DNA of 64,000 nucleotides from VRUE01 sp963699215. Its GTDB lineage: Bacteria; Actinomycetota; Thermoleophilia; Solirubrobacterales; 70-9. Position 1 is the stretch's first letter; the number at the start of each line of letters is the position of its first letter. The stretch lies in contig OY969422.1 in NCBI GenBank assembly GCA_963699215.1, positions 1,798,001-1,862,000 on the forward strand, written 5' to 3'. Below are positions 21,001-28,800 of the stretch, in pieces. A program made the position numbers and the translations under genes. Under the pieces are notes generated by a model. The model saw nothing but the letters and a program-made list of their open reading frames with translations. It made no database searches and had not been told where the DNA came from.

Positions 21001-22895
21001 ACCGAGTCCAGTGGCAGGCGGTGCCACGAGGGCCCGAGGGCTCGGCACCCCGCCTTGCGATCCTCGGCGAGGCCGAGCTCGGCGAGATCGAAGCAGAGCG
21101 CTACACCGATCTCACCGCCCTCTCGGAGGCGATCGAGGCGGGAGCCCCGGTCCCCCAGGTAGTCATCGCCGACCCGCTCCCCCAAGAGGGCGAGCTGCCC
21201 GCCGCATCCCACGCCGCTGCCGAGGCCGGCCTCGCCCTGTTGCAGGACTGGGTCGCCGACGAGGGACTCGTCGAGGCCCGCCTCGCGATCCTCACCGAAG
21301 GGGCGATCGCGGTCGAGGCTGGCGAGGACCCCGACCTGCGCAGCGCCCCCCTCTGGGGGCTCCTGCGCTCGGCCTGCTCCGAGCACCCCGGCCGCTTCGC
21401 CCTGATCGACAGCGACGGGACCGAGGCATCGCAGAAGGCTCTGGGCGCAGCCCTCGCAAGCGGCGCAGAGGAGCCCCAGATAGCCCTGCGCGAGGGCGAG
21501 GCCAGCGTCCCCCGCCTCGCCCGCGTGCAGGCGGGTGGGGAGGAGGAGGCGGTCGAGCCGATCGACCCCGAGCGCACCGTCCTCATCACCGGCGGCCTCA
21601 GCGGCATCGGCGCCCTCGTCGCCCGCCACCTCGCCGAGAGCCACGGCGCCCGCCACCTGCTCCTGGTCAGCCGCAGCGGCCCCGAGGCCGAGGGAGCGGC
21701 AGAGCTGAAGGATGAGCTCCAAGGGCTCGGCGCCGAGGTCGAGATCGCCGCCTGCGACGTCGCCGACCGAGAGGCACTGAAGCAACTGCTCGACTCGATC
21801 CCACCAGAGCACCCGCTGGGGGCGGTGATCCACTCCGCCGGGACGATCGACGACGGCCTGCTGGAGTCGCTCGACCCCGAGCGCCTGGCGCGCGTCATGA
21901 CCCCCAAGGTCGACGCCGCCTGGCACCTGCATGAGCTGAGCGCCGGGATGGACCTCTCCCAGTTCCTGCTGTTCTCGTCTGTAATGGGAGTCCTCGGCGG
22001 TGCCGCCCAGGCCAACTACGCCGCCGCCAACACCTTCCTCGACGCGCTCGCCGCCCACCGCCGCTCCCTAGGGCTGCCCGCCACCTCGTTGGCCTGGGGA
22101 GGCTGGTCTCTCTCCAGCACCCTGATCGACCCGCGCAGCGACGCCGAGCTGGAGCGGATGGCCAACCAGATCCGCGAGCGGCTCGGCTTCGCGCCGATGT
22201 CGCCCGAGCGCGGCCTCGAGCTGCTCGACGCCGCCCGTGTCCTGCCCGAGCCGCTGCTGGCGCCGGTGGAGCTCGACCCCGCGGCGCTGCGCGCCCAGGC
22301 CGAGTCGGGGGTCCTGGCGCCGATCCTGCGCGGGCTGGTCCGCACCCACGCTCGCCGCGAGCAGCAGCGCGGCTCCCTCTCCAGCCTCCTCGCCGAGCTG
22401 CCCGAGGCAGAGCGCGAGGCCGCCGTGCTCGACCTCGTCCGCACCCACGCCGCCGCCGTCCTCGGCCATGCCGGCGCCGCGGACGTCGACCCCGAGCGGG
22501 CCTTCCAGGAGCTCGGCTTCGACTCGCTGGGAGCGGTCGAGCTGCGCAACCGGCTCGCCGCCGCCAGCGGCCTGCGGCTCGCCCCGACGCTCGTCTTCGA
22601 CTACCCCTCGGCGGCGGCGCTGGCGGGGTACTTGCTCGCCGAAGCCGGCCCGGGCGGGACCGGCGGCGAGGACGCCGACGATGCCGCGTTCAGGCAGGCG
22701 CTTGCTCGGATCCCGCTCTCGCGCCTCCGCGACGCGGGGCTGATCGAGCCCCTGAGGGAACTCGTCGCCGCCGGCGACGGATCGACTCGAACGGTCGAGA
22801 GCACGCTGATCGACGAAATCGACTCGATGGACATCGACGACTTGGTGCACCAGACCCTCGGGGGACGCGAGGCCGAGGGAGGCGATGCAGAGTGA
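12051..22895 (+). CDS. Type I modular polyketide synthase, modules 3 and 4
   Basis: 3614 residues. The ATG overlaps the previous stop (ATGA), with GGAGG about 10 bp upstream. Residues 1-34 form an Arg/Leu/Glu-rich helix typical of an N-terminal docking coiled coil. Module 3: KS (from 35, Cys 207), AT (GHSVGE near 663, HAFH at 765; malonyl-like), DH (His 973), KR (from about 1416, IDD motif, B-type), ACP (Ser 1734). Module 4: KS (from 1793, Cys 1963), AT (GHSQGE near 2420, YAAH at 2522; methylmalonyl-like), DH (His 2732), KR (from about 3180), ACP (Ser 3492). The C-terminus again has a PLSRLR helix followed by an acidic helix, matching the docking tail of the previous protein. All catalytic residues I checked are present, so both modules should leave C=C bonds. 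The DH-KR-ACP blocks of modules 3 and 4 are near-identical DNA. Confidence 0.97.
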   Translation: MSSREQEVVDALRTTLKERDRLRQENLRLRVGATEPIAIVGMACRYPGGVGSPEELWELLAEGRDGISEFPTDRGWDLERLYHPDPDHPGTSYAREGGFLEEPGAFDPGFFGIAPREALAMDPQQRLLLEASWEALERAGIDPDSLRGSQTGVFAGVMYRDYGTDQMRVPDDLEGHLGTNSIASLISGRVAYSLGLEGPAITVDTACSSSLVAMHLASQALRGGECTLALVGGVTTVATPRVFTEFSRQRGLSPDGRCKSFAEAADGTGWSEGVGVLILQRLSDAQRAGHPILATIKGSAVNQDGASNGLTAPNGPSQERVIRQALANAGIEPKDVDAVEAHGTGTTLGDPIEAGALLATYGQERDKPLRLGSIKSNIGHTQAAAGVAGVIKMTMAMRAGVLPKTLHVDSPSSKVEWEAGEVELLTESQAWEPNGRTRRAGISSFGISGTNAHLILEEAPEPVAATAQGAGDPAEDPAASSKQPLPIPTPLPLSAKTEQALAEAAARLASHLRDNPELEPTDVAYSLATTRSAFEQRAVAIGTERSELIEALEALAQGKPSANLTAAKASSGKLAYLLTGQGSQRLGMGKELYEENPVFEEAMEEVCEALDPHMKTPLKEILFGEDQAALNDTAYAQPALFALQVSLYKALASLGLKPDLLTGHSVGEISAAHLAGVLELKDAAKLIVARGALMSALPKGGAMLAIQATEQEALDSIEGKEQEIDIAAINGPMATVLSGSSEAIDRAEAHWQEQDRKTKRLTVSHAFHSPLIEPMLDQFEEVAQSLSYEAPQIPIVSNTSGEVLTAEKATDPAYWVAHVRAPVRFADAVATLREQGASAYLELGPDPVLCAMAEECLEAEGQEAKTIPTLREGRPETKGLALSLASAQAQGAKLDWAELFEGTGAKRVPLPTYPFQRKRYWLDSSATGSDPTSIGQSDADHPLLSAVLEDPRGEGLTLTGRLSLSTHPWLADHAVAGTVLLPGTAFLELALKAAQEAGAQAVEELTLQSPLILPESGAVALQVSVSGPDEQGRREISIHSRAEGEEGEWTQNAGGTLSEEAPSAPEPLEAWPPAGAEPLDSESLYDRLAERGFEYGAAFQGLSAAWSIGEEIYAEVSLSPEQAQEASRFAIHPALLDSAFHAGLDRAIGIEEEPGTVSLPFAWHGVRVAVEGASSLRIRLSSAEGTQGAVAFDEAGAPVLSIDSALTRPIELRALRAAQRHRSLYRVQWQAVPRGPEGSAPRLAILGEAELGEIEAERYTDLTALSEAIEAGAPVPQVVIADPLPQEGELPAASHAAAEAGLALLQDWVADEGLVEARLAILTEGAIAVEAGEDPDLRSAPLWGLLRSACSEHPGRFALIDSDGTEASQKALGAALASGAEEPQIALREGEASVPRLARVQAGGEEEAVEPIDPERTVLITGGLSGIGALVARHLAESHGARHLLLVSRSGPEAEGAAELKDELQGLGAEVEIAACDVADREALKQLLDSIPPEHPLGAVIHSAGTIDDGLLESLDPERLARVMTPKVDAAWHLHELSAEMDLSQFLLFSSAAGLVGGAAQANYAAANTFLDALTAHRRSRGLPAASLAWGLWGSRESTLIDPRSDAELERMANQIRERLGFAPMSPERGLELLDAARVLPEPLLAPVELDPAALRAQAESGVLAPILRGLVRTHARREQQRGSLSSLLAELPEAEREAAVLDLVRTHAAAVLGHAGAADVDPERAFQELGFDSLGAVELRNRLAAASGLRLAPTLVFDYPSAAALAGYLHSVAQGQARSTPVVRVAAAAGEPIAIVGMACRYPGGVGSPEELWELVAEGRDGISEFPADRGWDLERLYHPDPDRPNTSYTREGGFVHDAAEFDAGFFGIAPRQALAMDPQLRLLLEGSWEALEGAGVDPRLLRGSQTGVFAGVMHHDYGMAGSASSELADLLATGGSSSVVPGHVAYTLGLEGPAMAVDTACSSSLVAMHLAAQALRAGECTLALAGGVTVLATPAIFAQFSRQRGVSPDGRCKSFADGADGTGFSEGMGMLVLERLSDAQRAGHPILATIKGSAVNQDGASNGLTAPNGPSQERVIRQALANAGIEPKDVDAVEAHGTGTTLGDPIEAGALLATYGQEREEPLRLGSIKSNIGHPQAAAGVAGVIKMTMAMREGVLPKTLHVDSPSSKVEWETGEVELLTEQVLWEPNGGPRRAGVSSFGASGTNAHLILEEAPEPAAATAQGVGDPAEDSAASSKQPLPIPTPLPLSAKTEPALAEAAARLATHLRDNPELEPIDVAYSLATTRSAFEQRALVIGTERSELINALEALAAGKEHASLIGGQARSEQSPVFLFPGQGAQSAQMALGLLDASPDFAASIEKCEQALAPHVDWSLGEVLREEEATWLDRLDIVQPALFATMVSLAELWQRCGVKPSALIGHSQGEIAAAHIAGALSLEDAALIVAERGKAMARIAGRGAMLSLSLPPKELEQRLAPYEGQISIAAINGPASLIASGEPKALSELQEACERDGIRAQKIAVDYAAHSPQIEELEEELLSAFAPISPQETHTPLHSTVSGEQIEGTELGPEYWYRNLRETVLLEPVLRSLLEQGKRSFLEISPHPVLSFALGETIEDALPDPAEASVLSSLRRDQSGPERFALSLASAQAQGAKLDFEALFEGTGAKRVPLPTYPFQRKRYWLDSSATGSDPTSIGQSDADHPMLSAVLEDPRGEGITLTGRLSLSTHPWLADHAVAGTVLLPGTAFLELALKAAELSGAQCVEELTLQSPLILPESGAVALQVSVSGPDEQGRREISIHSRAEGEEGEWTQNAGGTLSEEAPSAPEPLEAWPPAGAEPLDSESLYDRLAERGFEYGAAFQGLSAAWSIGEEIYAEVSLSPEQAQEASRFAIHPALLDSAFHAGLDRAIGIEEEPGTVSLPFAWHGVRVAVEGASSLRIRLSSAEGTQGAVAFDEAGAPVLSIDSALTRPIELRALRAAQRHRSLYRVQWQAVPRGPEGSAPRLAILGEAELGEIEAERYTDLTALSEAIEAGAPVPQVVIADPLPQEGELPAASHAAAEAGLALLQDWVADEGLVEARLAILTEGAIAVEAGEDPDLRSAPLWGLLRSACSEHPGRFALIDSDGTEASQKALGAALASGAEEPQIALREGEASVPRLARVQAGGEEEAVEPIDPERTVLITGGLSGIGALVARHLAESHGARHLLLVSRSGPEAEGAAELKDELQGLGAEVEIAACDVADREALKQLLDSIPPEHPLGAVIHSAGTIDDGLLESLDPERLARVMTPKVDAAWHLHELSAGMDLSQFLLFSSVMGVLGGAAQANYAAANTFLDALAAHRRSLGLPATSLAWGGWSLSSTLIDPRSDAELERMANQIRERLGFAPMSPERGLELLDAARVLPEPLLAPVELDPAALRAQAESGVLAPILRGLVRTHARREQQRGSLSSLLAELPEAEREAAVLDLVRTHAAAVLGHAGAADVDPERAFQELGFDSLGAVELRNRLAAASGLRLAPTLVFDYPSAAALAGYLLAEAGPGGTGGEDADDAAFRQALARIPLSRLRDAGLIEPLRELVAAGDGSTRTVESTLIDEIDSMDIDDLVHQTLGGREAEGGDAE
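12870..15334 (+). repeat. PKS repeat 2, copy 2 (KS end-AT malonyl-DH start)
   Basis: Counterpart of 7426-9890. It crosses a gene boundary relative to copy 1: copy 1 is in the first PKS gene, copy 2 in the second. Confidence 0.9.
15057..17361 (+). repeat. PKS repeat 4, copy 1 (DH-KR-ACP of module 3)
   Basis: 15057-16654 matches 20334-21931, and 16842-17361 matches 22116-22635. Only the KR active-site neighbourhood between them differs. Confidence 0.88.
18836..19858 (+). repeat. PKS repeat 3, copy 2 (methylmalonyl-like AT)
   Basis: Counterpart of 2997-4019, in a different gene about 15.8 kb away. Confidence 0.88.
20334..22635 (+). repeat. PKS repeat 4, copy 2 (DH-KR-ACP of module 4)
   Basis: Counterpart of 15057-17361. 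The diverged patch of about 185 bp lies around the KR Ser/Tyr region (SSVMGVLGGAAQ against SSAAGLVGGAAQ). Confidence 0.88.
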
Positions 22896-25800
22896 AGACC
22901 TCGTCCGCAGAGCTGGCCGAGGCGCTTCGGGTCGCCCTGAAGGACGCCGAGCGGCTGCGGCAGCGCAACCGACAGCTTCGCCGAGCAGCGAGCGAGCCGA
23001 TCGCGATCGTCGGGATGAGCTGCCGCTTCCCCGGTGGGGTGAGCTCGCCGAAGGAGCTCTGGGGCCTGCTCGCCGAGGGCCGCGACGGCATCGCCGAGTT
23101 CCCCGCCGACCGCGGCTGGGACCTCGATCGCCTCTACGACTCGGACCCCGATCGTCCGAGCACGAGCCAGACCCGCGAAGGCGGCTTCGTCGACGAGGCG
23201 GCCGAGTTCGACGCCGGCTTCTTCGGCATCGCCCCGCGCGAGGCGCTGGCGATGGACCCCCAGGAGCGCACGCTGCTGGAATCCTCCTGGGAGGCGCTCG
23301 AGGACGCGGCGATCGACCCCGCCTCCCTCAAGGGAACGCAGACCGGGGTCTACGCCGGGGTGATGTACCAGGACTACGGGACGGCGGATGCCGGCATGGC
23401 CCCCGGGATCACGTCGAGCGCGATCTCCGGCCGCGTCGCCTACACGCTCGGGCTGGAGGGACCGACGATGACGGTCGACACCGCCTGCTCCTCCTCGCTC
23501 GTCGCCACCCACCTCGCCACCCAGGCCCTGCGCGCGGGCGAGTGCTCGCTCGCTCTCGCAGGCGGGGTGACGGTCCTCGCCACGCCCTGGGTCTACCTCT
23601 TCTTCAGCCGGCAGGGGGGCCTTTCGCACAGCGGCCGCTGCAAGTCCTTCGCCGACGCCGCTGACGGAACCGGGCTCTCCGAGGGGGTGGGGATGCTCGT
23701 ACTCGAGCGCCTCTCCGACGCGCAGCGAGCGGGCCACCCGATCCTGGCGACGATCAAGGGCAGCGCCGTCAACCAGGACGGAGCCTCCAACGGCCTCACC
23801 GCCCCCAACGGCCCCTCCCAGGAGCGGGTGATCCGCCAGGCGTTGGCGAACGCCGGGATCGAGCCAAAGGACGTAGACGCGGTCGAGGCCCACGGCACGG
23901 GAACGACCCTCGGCGACCCGATCGAGGCGGGTGCGCTGCTAGCCACCTATGGCCAGGAGCGCGACGAGCCGCTGCGCCTCGGCTCGATCAAGTCGAACAT
24001 CGGTCACACCCAGGCGGCGGCAGGAGTGGCCGGCGTAATCAAGATGACCATGGCGATGCGGGCAGGGGTTCTGCCGAAGACGCTGCACGTCGACAGCCCC
24101 TCCTCCAAGGTCGAGTGGGAGGCGGGGGGGGTCGAGCTGCTGACCGAGCAGGTGCCCTGGGAGCCCAACGGGGGACCGCGCCGAGCCGGCGTCTCCTCTT
24201 TCGGGGCGAGCGGCACCAACGCCCACCTGATCTTGGAGGAGGCGCCGGAGCCCGTCGCAGCCACGGCGCAGGGTGCGGGGGACCCCGCCGAGGACTCGGC
24301 TGCCTCCTCCAAGCAACCGCTCCCGGTCCCGCCCTTGCTACCCCTCTCGGCAAAGAGCGAGCCCGCCCTAGCCGAGGCCGCCGCACGCCTCGCCTCTCAC
24401 CTGAGGGACAACCCAGAGCTAGAGCCAATAGACGTCGCCTACTCGCTGGCAACCACCCGCTCCGCCTTCGAGCAAAGAGCAGTTGCCATAGGGACAGAGC
24501 GCTCCGAGCTGATCGAGGCCCTGGAGGCACTGGCGCAGGGCAAGCCCTCGGCCAACCTAACCGCCGCCAAGGCAAGCAGCGGCAAGCTCGCCTACCTCCT
24601 AACCGGCCAGGGCTCCCAGCGCCTCGGCATGGGCAAGGAGCTCTACGAGGAGAGCCCGGTCTTCGAAGAAACCTTCGACGAGGTCTGCGAGCAACTGGAC
24701 CGCCATCTCGACACCCCGCTGAAGGATGTCCTCTTCGGCGAAGACCAAGCGGCGCTGAACGACACCGCCTACGCACAGCCCGCCCTCTTCGCCTTGCAGG
24801 TCTCCCTCTATAGAGCGCTTGCCTCACTGGGCCTAAAGCCAGATCTGCTCACCGGCCACTCGGTAGGGGAGATATCGGCAGCACACCTGGCAGGCGTCCT
24901 CGAGCTGAAAGACGCAGCCAAGCTGATCGTCGCCAGGGGAGCCCTGATGAGCGCCCTGCCCAAGGGCGGGGCGATGCTCGCGATCCAGGCCACAGAGCAA
25001 GAGGCGCTCGACTCGATCGAAGGCAAAGAGCAAGAGATCGACATCGCCGCGATCAACGGGCCGATGGCAACCGTCCTCTCGGGAAGCTCAGAAGCAATCG
25101 ATCGAGCCGAGGCCCACTGGCAAGAGCAGGACAGGAAGACCAAGCGCCTGACCGTCTCCCATGCTTTCCACTCGCCCCTGATCGAGCCGATGCTGGATCA
25201 GTTCGAAGAGGTAGCCCAAAGCCTCTCCTACGAAGCGCCCCAGATCTCGATCGTCTCCAACACGAGCGGCGAGGTCCTGACCGCAGAGCAGGCAACCGAC
25301 CCCGCCTACTGGGTCGCCCACGTGCGAGCGCCGGTGCGCTTCGCAGACGCGGTAGCGACCCTAAGAGAGCAGGGAGCGAGCGCCTACCTGGAGCTCGGCC
25401 CAGACCCGGTCCTCTGCGCGATGGCCGAAGAGTGCCTCGAGGCACTAGAGGCAGAGGCAAAGACGATCCCCACCCTGCGCGAGGGACGCCCCGAGACCAA
25501 GGGCCTGGCCCTCTCCCTCGCAAGCGCCCAGGCCCAGGGAGCGAAGCTCGACTGGGCAGAGCTCTTCGAGGGCACCGGTGCAAAGCGAGTCCCTCTGCCC
25601 ACCTATCCCTTCCAAAGGAAGCGCTACTGGCTCGACTCATCCGCAACCGGCTCCGATCCGACCTCGATCGGCCAAAGCGACGCCGATCACCCCTTGCTCT
25701 CCGCGGTCCTCGAAGACCCACGCGGAGAGGGCATCACCCTGACCGGGCGCCTCTCGCTCTCCACCCACCCCTGGCTCGCAGACCACGCCGTCGCCGGCAC

Positions 25801-28800
25801 CGTCCTTCTCCCCGGCACCGCCTTCTTGGAGCTGGCCTTGAAGGCGGCGGAGCTGAGCGGCGCACAGTGCGTCGAGGAGCTGACCCTGCAGAGCCCCTTG
25901 ATCCTGCCCGAGTCGGGAGCGGTGGCCCTGCAGGTATCCGTCTCGGGCCCAGATGAGCAGGGCCGCAGGGAGATCTCGATCCACTCGCGAGCCGAGGGCG
26001 AGGAGGGGGAGGAGCCCGCGGACTGGAGCTGCCACGCCGAGGGCATCCTCACCGCGCAGGCGCCCGAGGCCCCGGCCCCGCTCGCCGAGTGGCCGCCGCG
26101 GGGAGCGGAGCCGATCTCCCTGGACACCATGTACGAAGATCTCGACGGCGCCGGCTTCGAGTACGGACCCGCCTTCCAGCGGCTCGACGCCGCCTGGGAG
26201 CGCGGGGGCGAGGTGTTCGCCGAGGTCTCCCTGTCCGCGGAGCAGGTTCAAGAAGCCGGCCGCTTCGGCCTCCACCCGGCCCTGCTCGACGCCGCGGGGC
26301 ATGCCGCCCTCGCTTTGATGTCGACTTCCGACGGCGAGTACGCCGAGCTCTCAGTGCCATTTGCCTGGCGCGGCGTGCGCGTCGTCTCGACGGGGGCGAG
26401 GACCCTGCGGGTGCAGACGACCCCGAGCGAGGAGCAGGGCAACGTCGTGGCGTATGGCGAAGACGGCGATCCCGTCGCCTCGATCGATTCGCTCCTCCTG
26501 CGGCCGATCGATCAAGCACAGCTGCAGGCGGCTGCACGTCGCCGGCTGCCGCTACATCGACTCGACTGGGTCGAGGTCTCGCCGAGCTCTGGGGGAGCCG
26601 AGTCCCCTCGCTTCGCCCTGCTCGGTGACACCGAGATCGAGGGACTCGCGGCCGAGCGATACCCGGACCTCGCCGCGCTCAGAGAGGCGATCGCCGCCGG
26701 CTCATCCACCCCTGAGATCGTCGTCGCGCCCGCGGTCCCCGCTGCCGGCGAGGGCACCCTCGAGGCCGCCCACGCGGCCGTCCGCGGCGCCCTCTCCCTG
26801 GCGCAGGATTGGGCAGGGGCGGAGGAGCTCGACGGAGCCCGCCTCTGCGTCCTTACGAGCAGAGGGGTTTCCCTCGGCGAGGGCGACGGGGTGCTCGACC
26901 TTGGCCAGGCGCCGTTGTGGGGATTGGTGCGCTCGGCTCAGTCTGAGCACCCCACCCGCTTCGCCCTGCTCGACACCGACGACACCGCGGCGTCCAACGG
27001 GGCGCTCGCCGCCGCGCTTTCGCTGGGCGGCGAGGAGCCCCAGCTCGCCCTGCGCGAGGGGTCTCTGCTCGTTCCCCGCCTGACCCGTGCCCTGGTCGAG
27101 GGCGAACCGGACGCGCCGCCGATAGACCCCGAGCGCACCGTCCTCATCACCGGCGGCGTCAGCGGCCTCGGCGCCCTCGTCGCCCGCCATCTCGCCGAGC
27201 GCCATGGCACGCGTCGCCTGTTGCTCGTCAGCCGCAGTGGCGCTGAGGCCGAGGGAGCGGCAGAGCTGAAGGAAGAGCTCGAAGCGCTCGGCGCCGAGGT
27301 CCAGATCGCCGCCTGCGACGTTGCCGAGCGCGACGAGCTCCGCCGGCTGCTGGATTCGGTCCCCGACGAGCGTCCCATCGGCGCCGTGTTCCACTCCGCC
27401 GCCGTGCTCGACGACGGCGTGCTCGAGTCGCTCGACCCCGAGCGCCTGCAGCGGACGATGCGCCCCAAGGTGGACGCCGCCTGGCACCTGCACGAGCTGA
27501 CCGCCGGGCTCGACCTCTCCCGGTTCGTCATGTTCTCCTCTGCCGCGGGCCTGCTCGGATCTGCCGCCCAGGCCAATTACGCCGCCGCCAACACCTTCCT
27601 CGACGCGCTCGCCGCCCAGCGCCGCTCCCAAGGGCTGGCCGCATCCTCGCTTGCCTGGGGAGGCCTGGCCCTGGAGAGCGCGATGCTCGGGGAGTCGCAG
27701 GCTGAGGTGGGAGAGACCCGCCTGGCGCTGCAGGTTCGCGAGCGCCTCGGGCTGGTTCCGATGCCCGCCGAGCAGGGCCTGCGACTGCTCGACGCGGCTC
27801 TCGCCGCCAACGAGTCGCTGTTGGCCCCGGCCGAGTTCGACGCGGCCGTGCTCGGCGGGCAGGCCGCCGCGGGAACGCTGCCCGCGATCCTGCGGGCGCT
27901 GGTGCGTGCGCCGGTGCGACCGGCGGGCGACGCGGGCTCGCTCGCGGTGCGCCTCGCATCCGTTTCCGCGGAGGAGCGCGAGGCTGCCGTGCTCGAGCTT
28001 GTCCTCGACCACGTCGCCGCGGTGCTCGGCCACCCCTCGGCCACCGAGGTGGATTCGGGTGCGGCGTTCAGGGATCTCGGCTTCGACTCGCTGGCCGCGG
28101 TGGAGCTGCGCAACCGGCTCAGCGCGGCAGCGGGCCTGCGCCTGACGGCCACCGTCGTCTTCGACTACCCGTCCCCCGCCGCGCTGGCGAAGTTCGTGCT
28201 CGCCCAGGTGGAAGGAGACGGTTTGGCCGCGATCGCCGCGCCCAGCCTCGCCGTGTCCGCCGACGACCCGATCGCGATTGTCGGCATGAGCTGCCGCTAC
28301 CCCGGCGGGGTCGCCTCCCCGGAGGAGCTCTGGGATCTCCTCGCCGAGGGGCGTGAAGGCATCTCGGAGTTCCCCGCCGACCGTGGCTGGGACCTCGAGC
28401 GCCTCTACCACCCCGATCCCGACAACCCCGGCACGTCCTACGTCCGCGCCGGCGGCTTCGTCGCCGACGCCGGCGGCTTCGACCCGGGCTTCTTCGGCAT
28501 CTCCCCGCGCGAGGCGCTGATCATGGATCCTCAGGAGCGCTCGCTGCTGGAAGGCTCCTGGGAGGCGCTGGAGAGCGCCGGCCTCGACCCCGGCAAGCTC
28601 CGCGGTACGCCGACTGGCGTCTTCGCCGGGGTCATGTTCCAGGACTACGGGGCGATCGATCAGGGCGTGAGCCCGGGAATGACCTCCAGCATCGTCTCCG
28701 GCCGGGTCGCCTACACGCTCGGGCTGGAGGGACCGACGATGACGGTCGACACCGCCTGCTCCTCCTCGCTGGTCGCCATGCACCTCGCCGCCCAGGCGCT

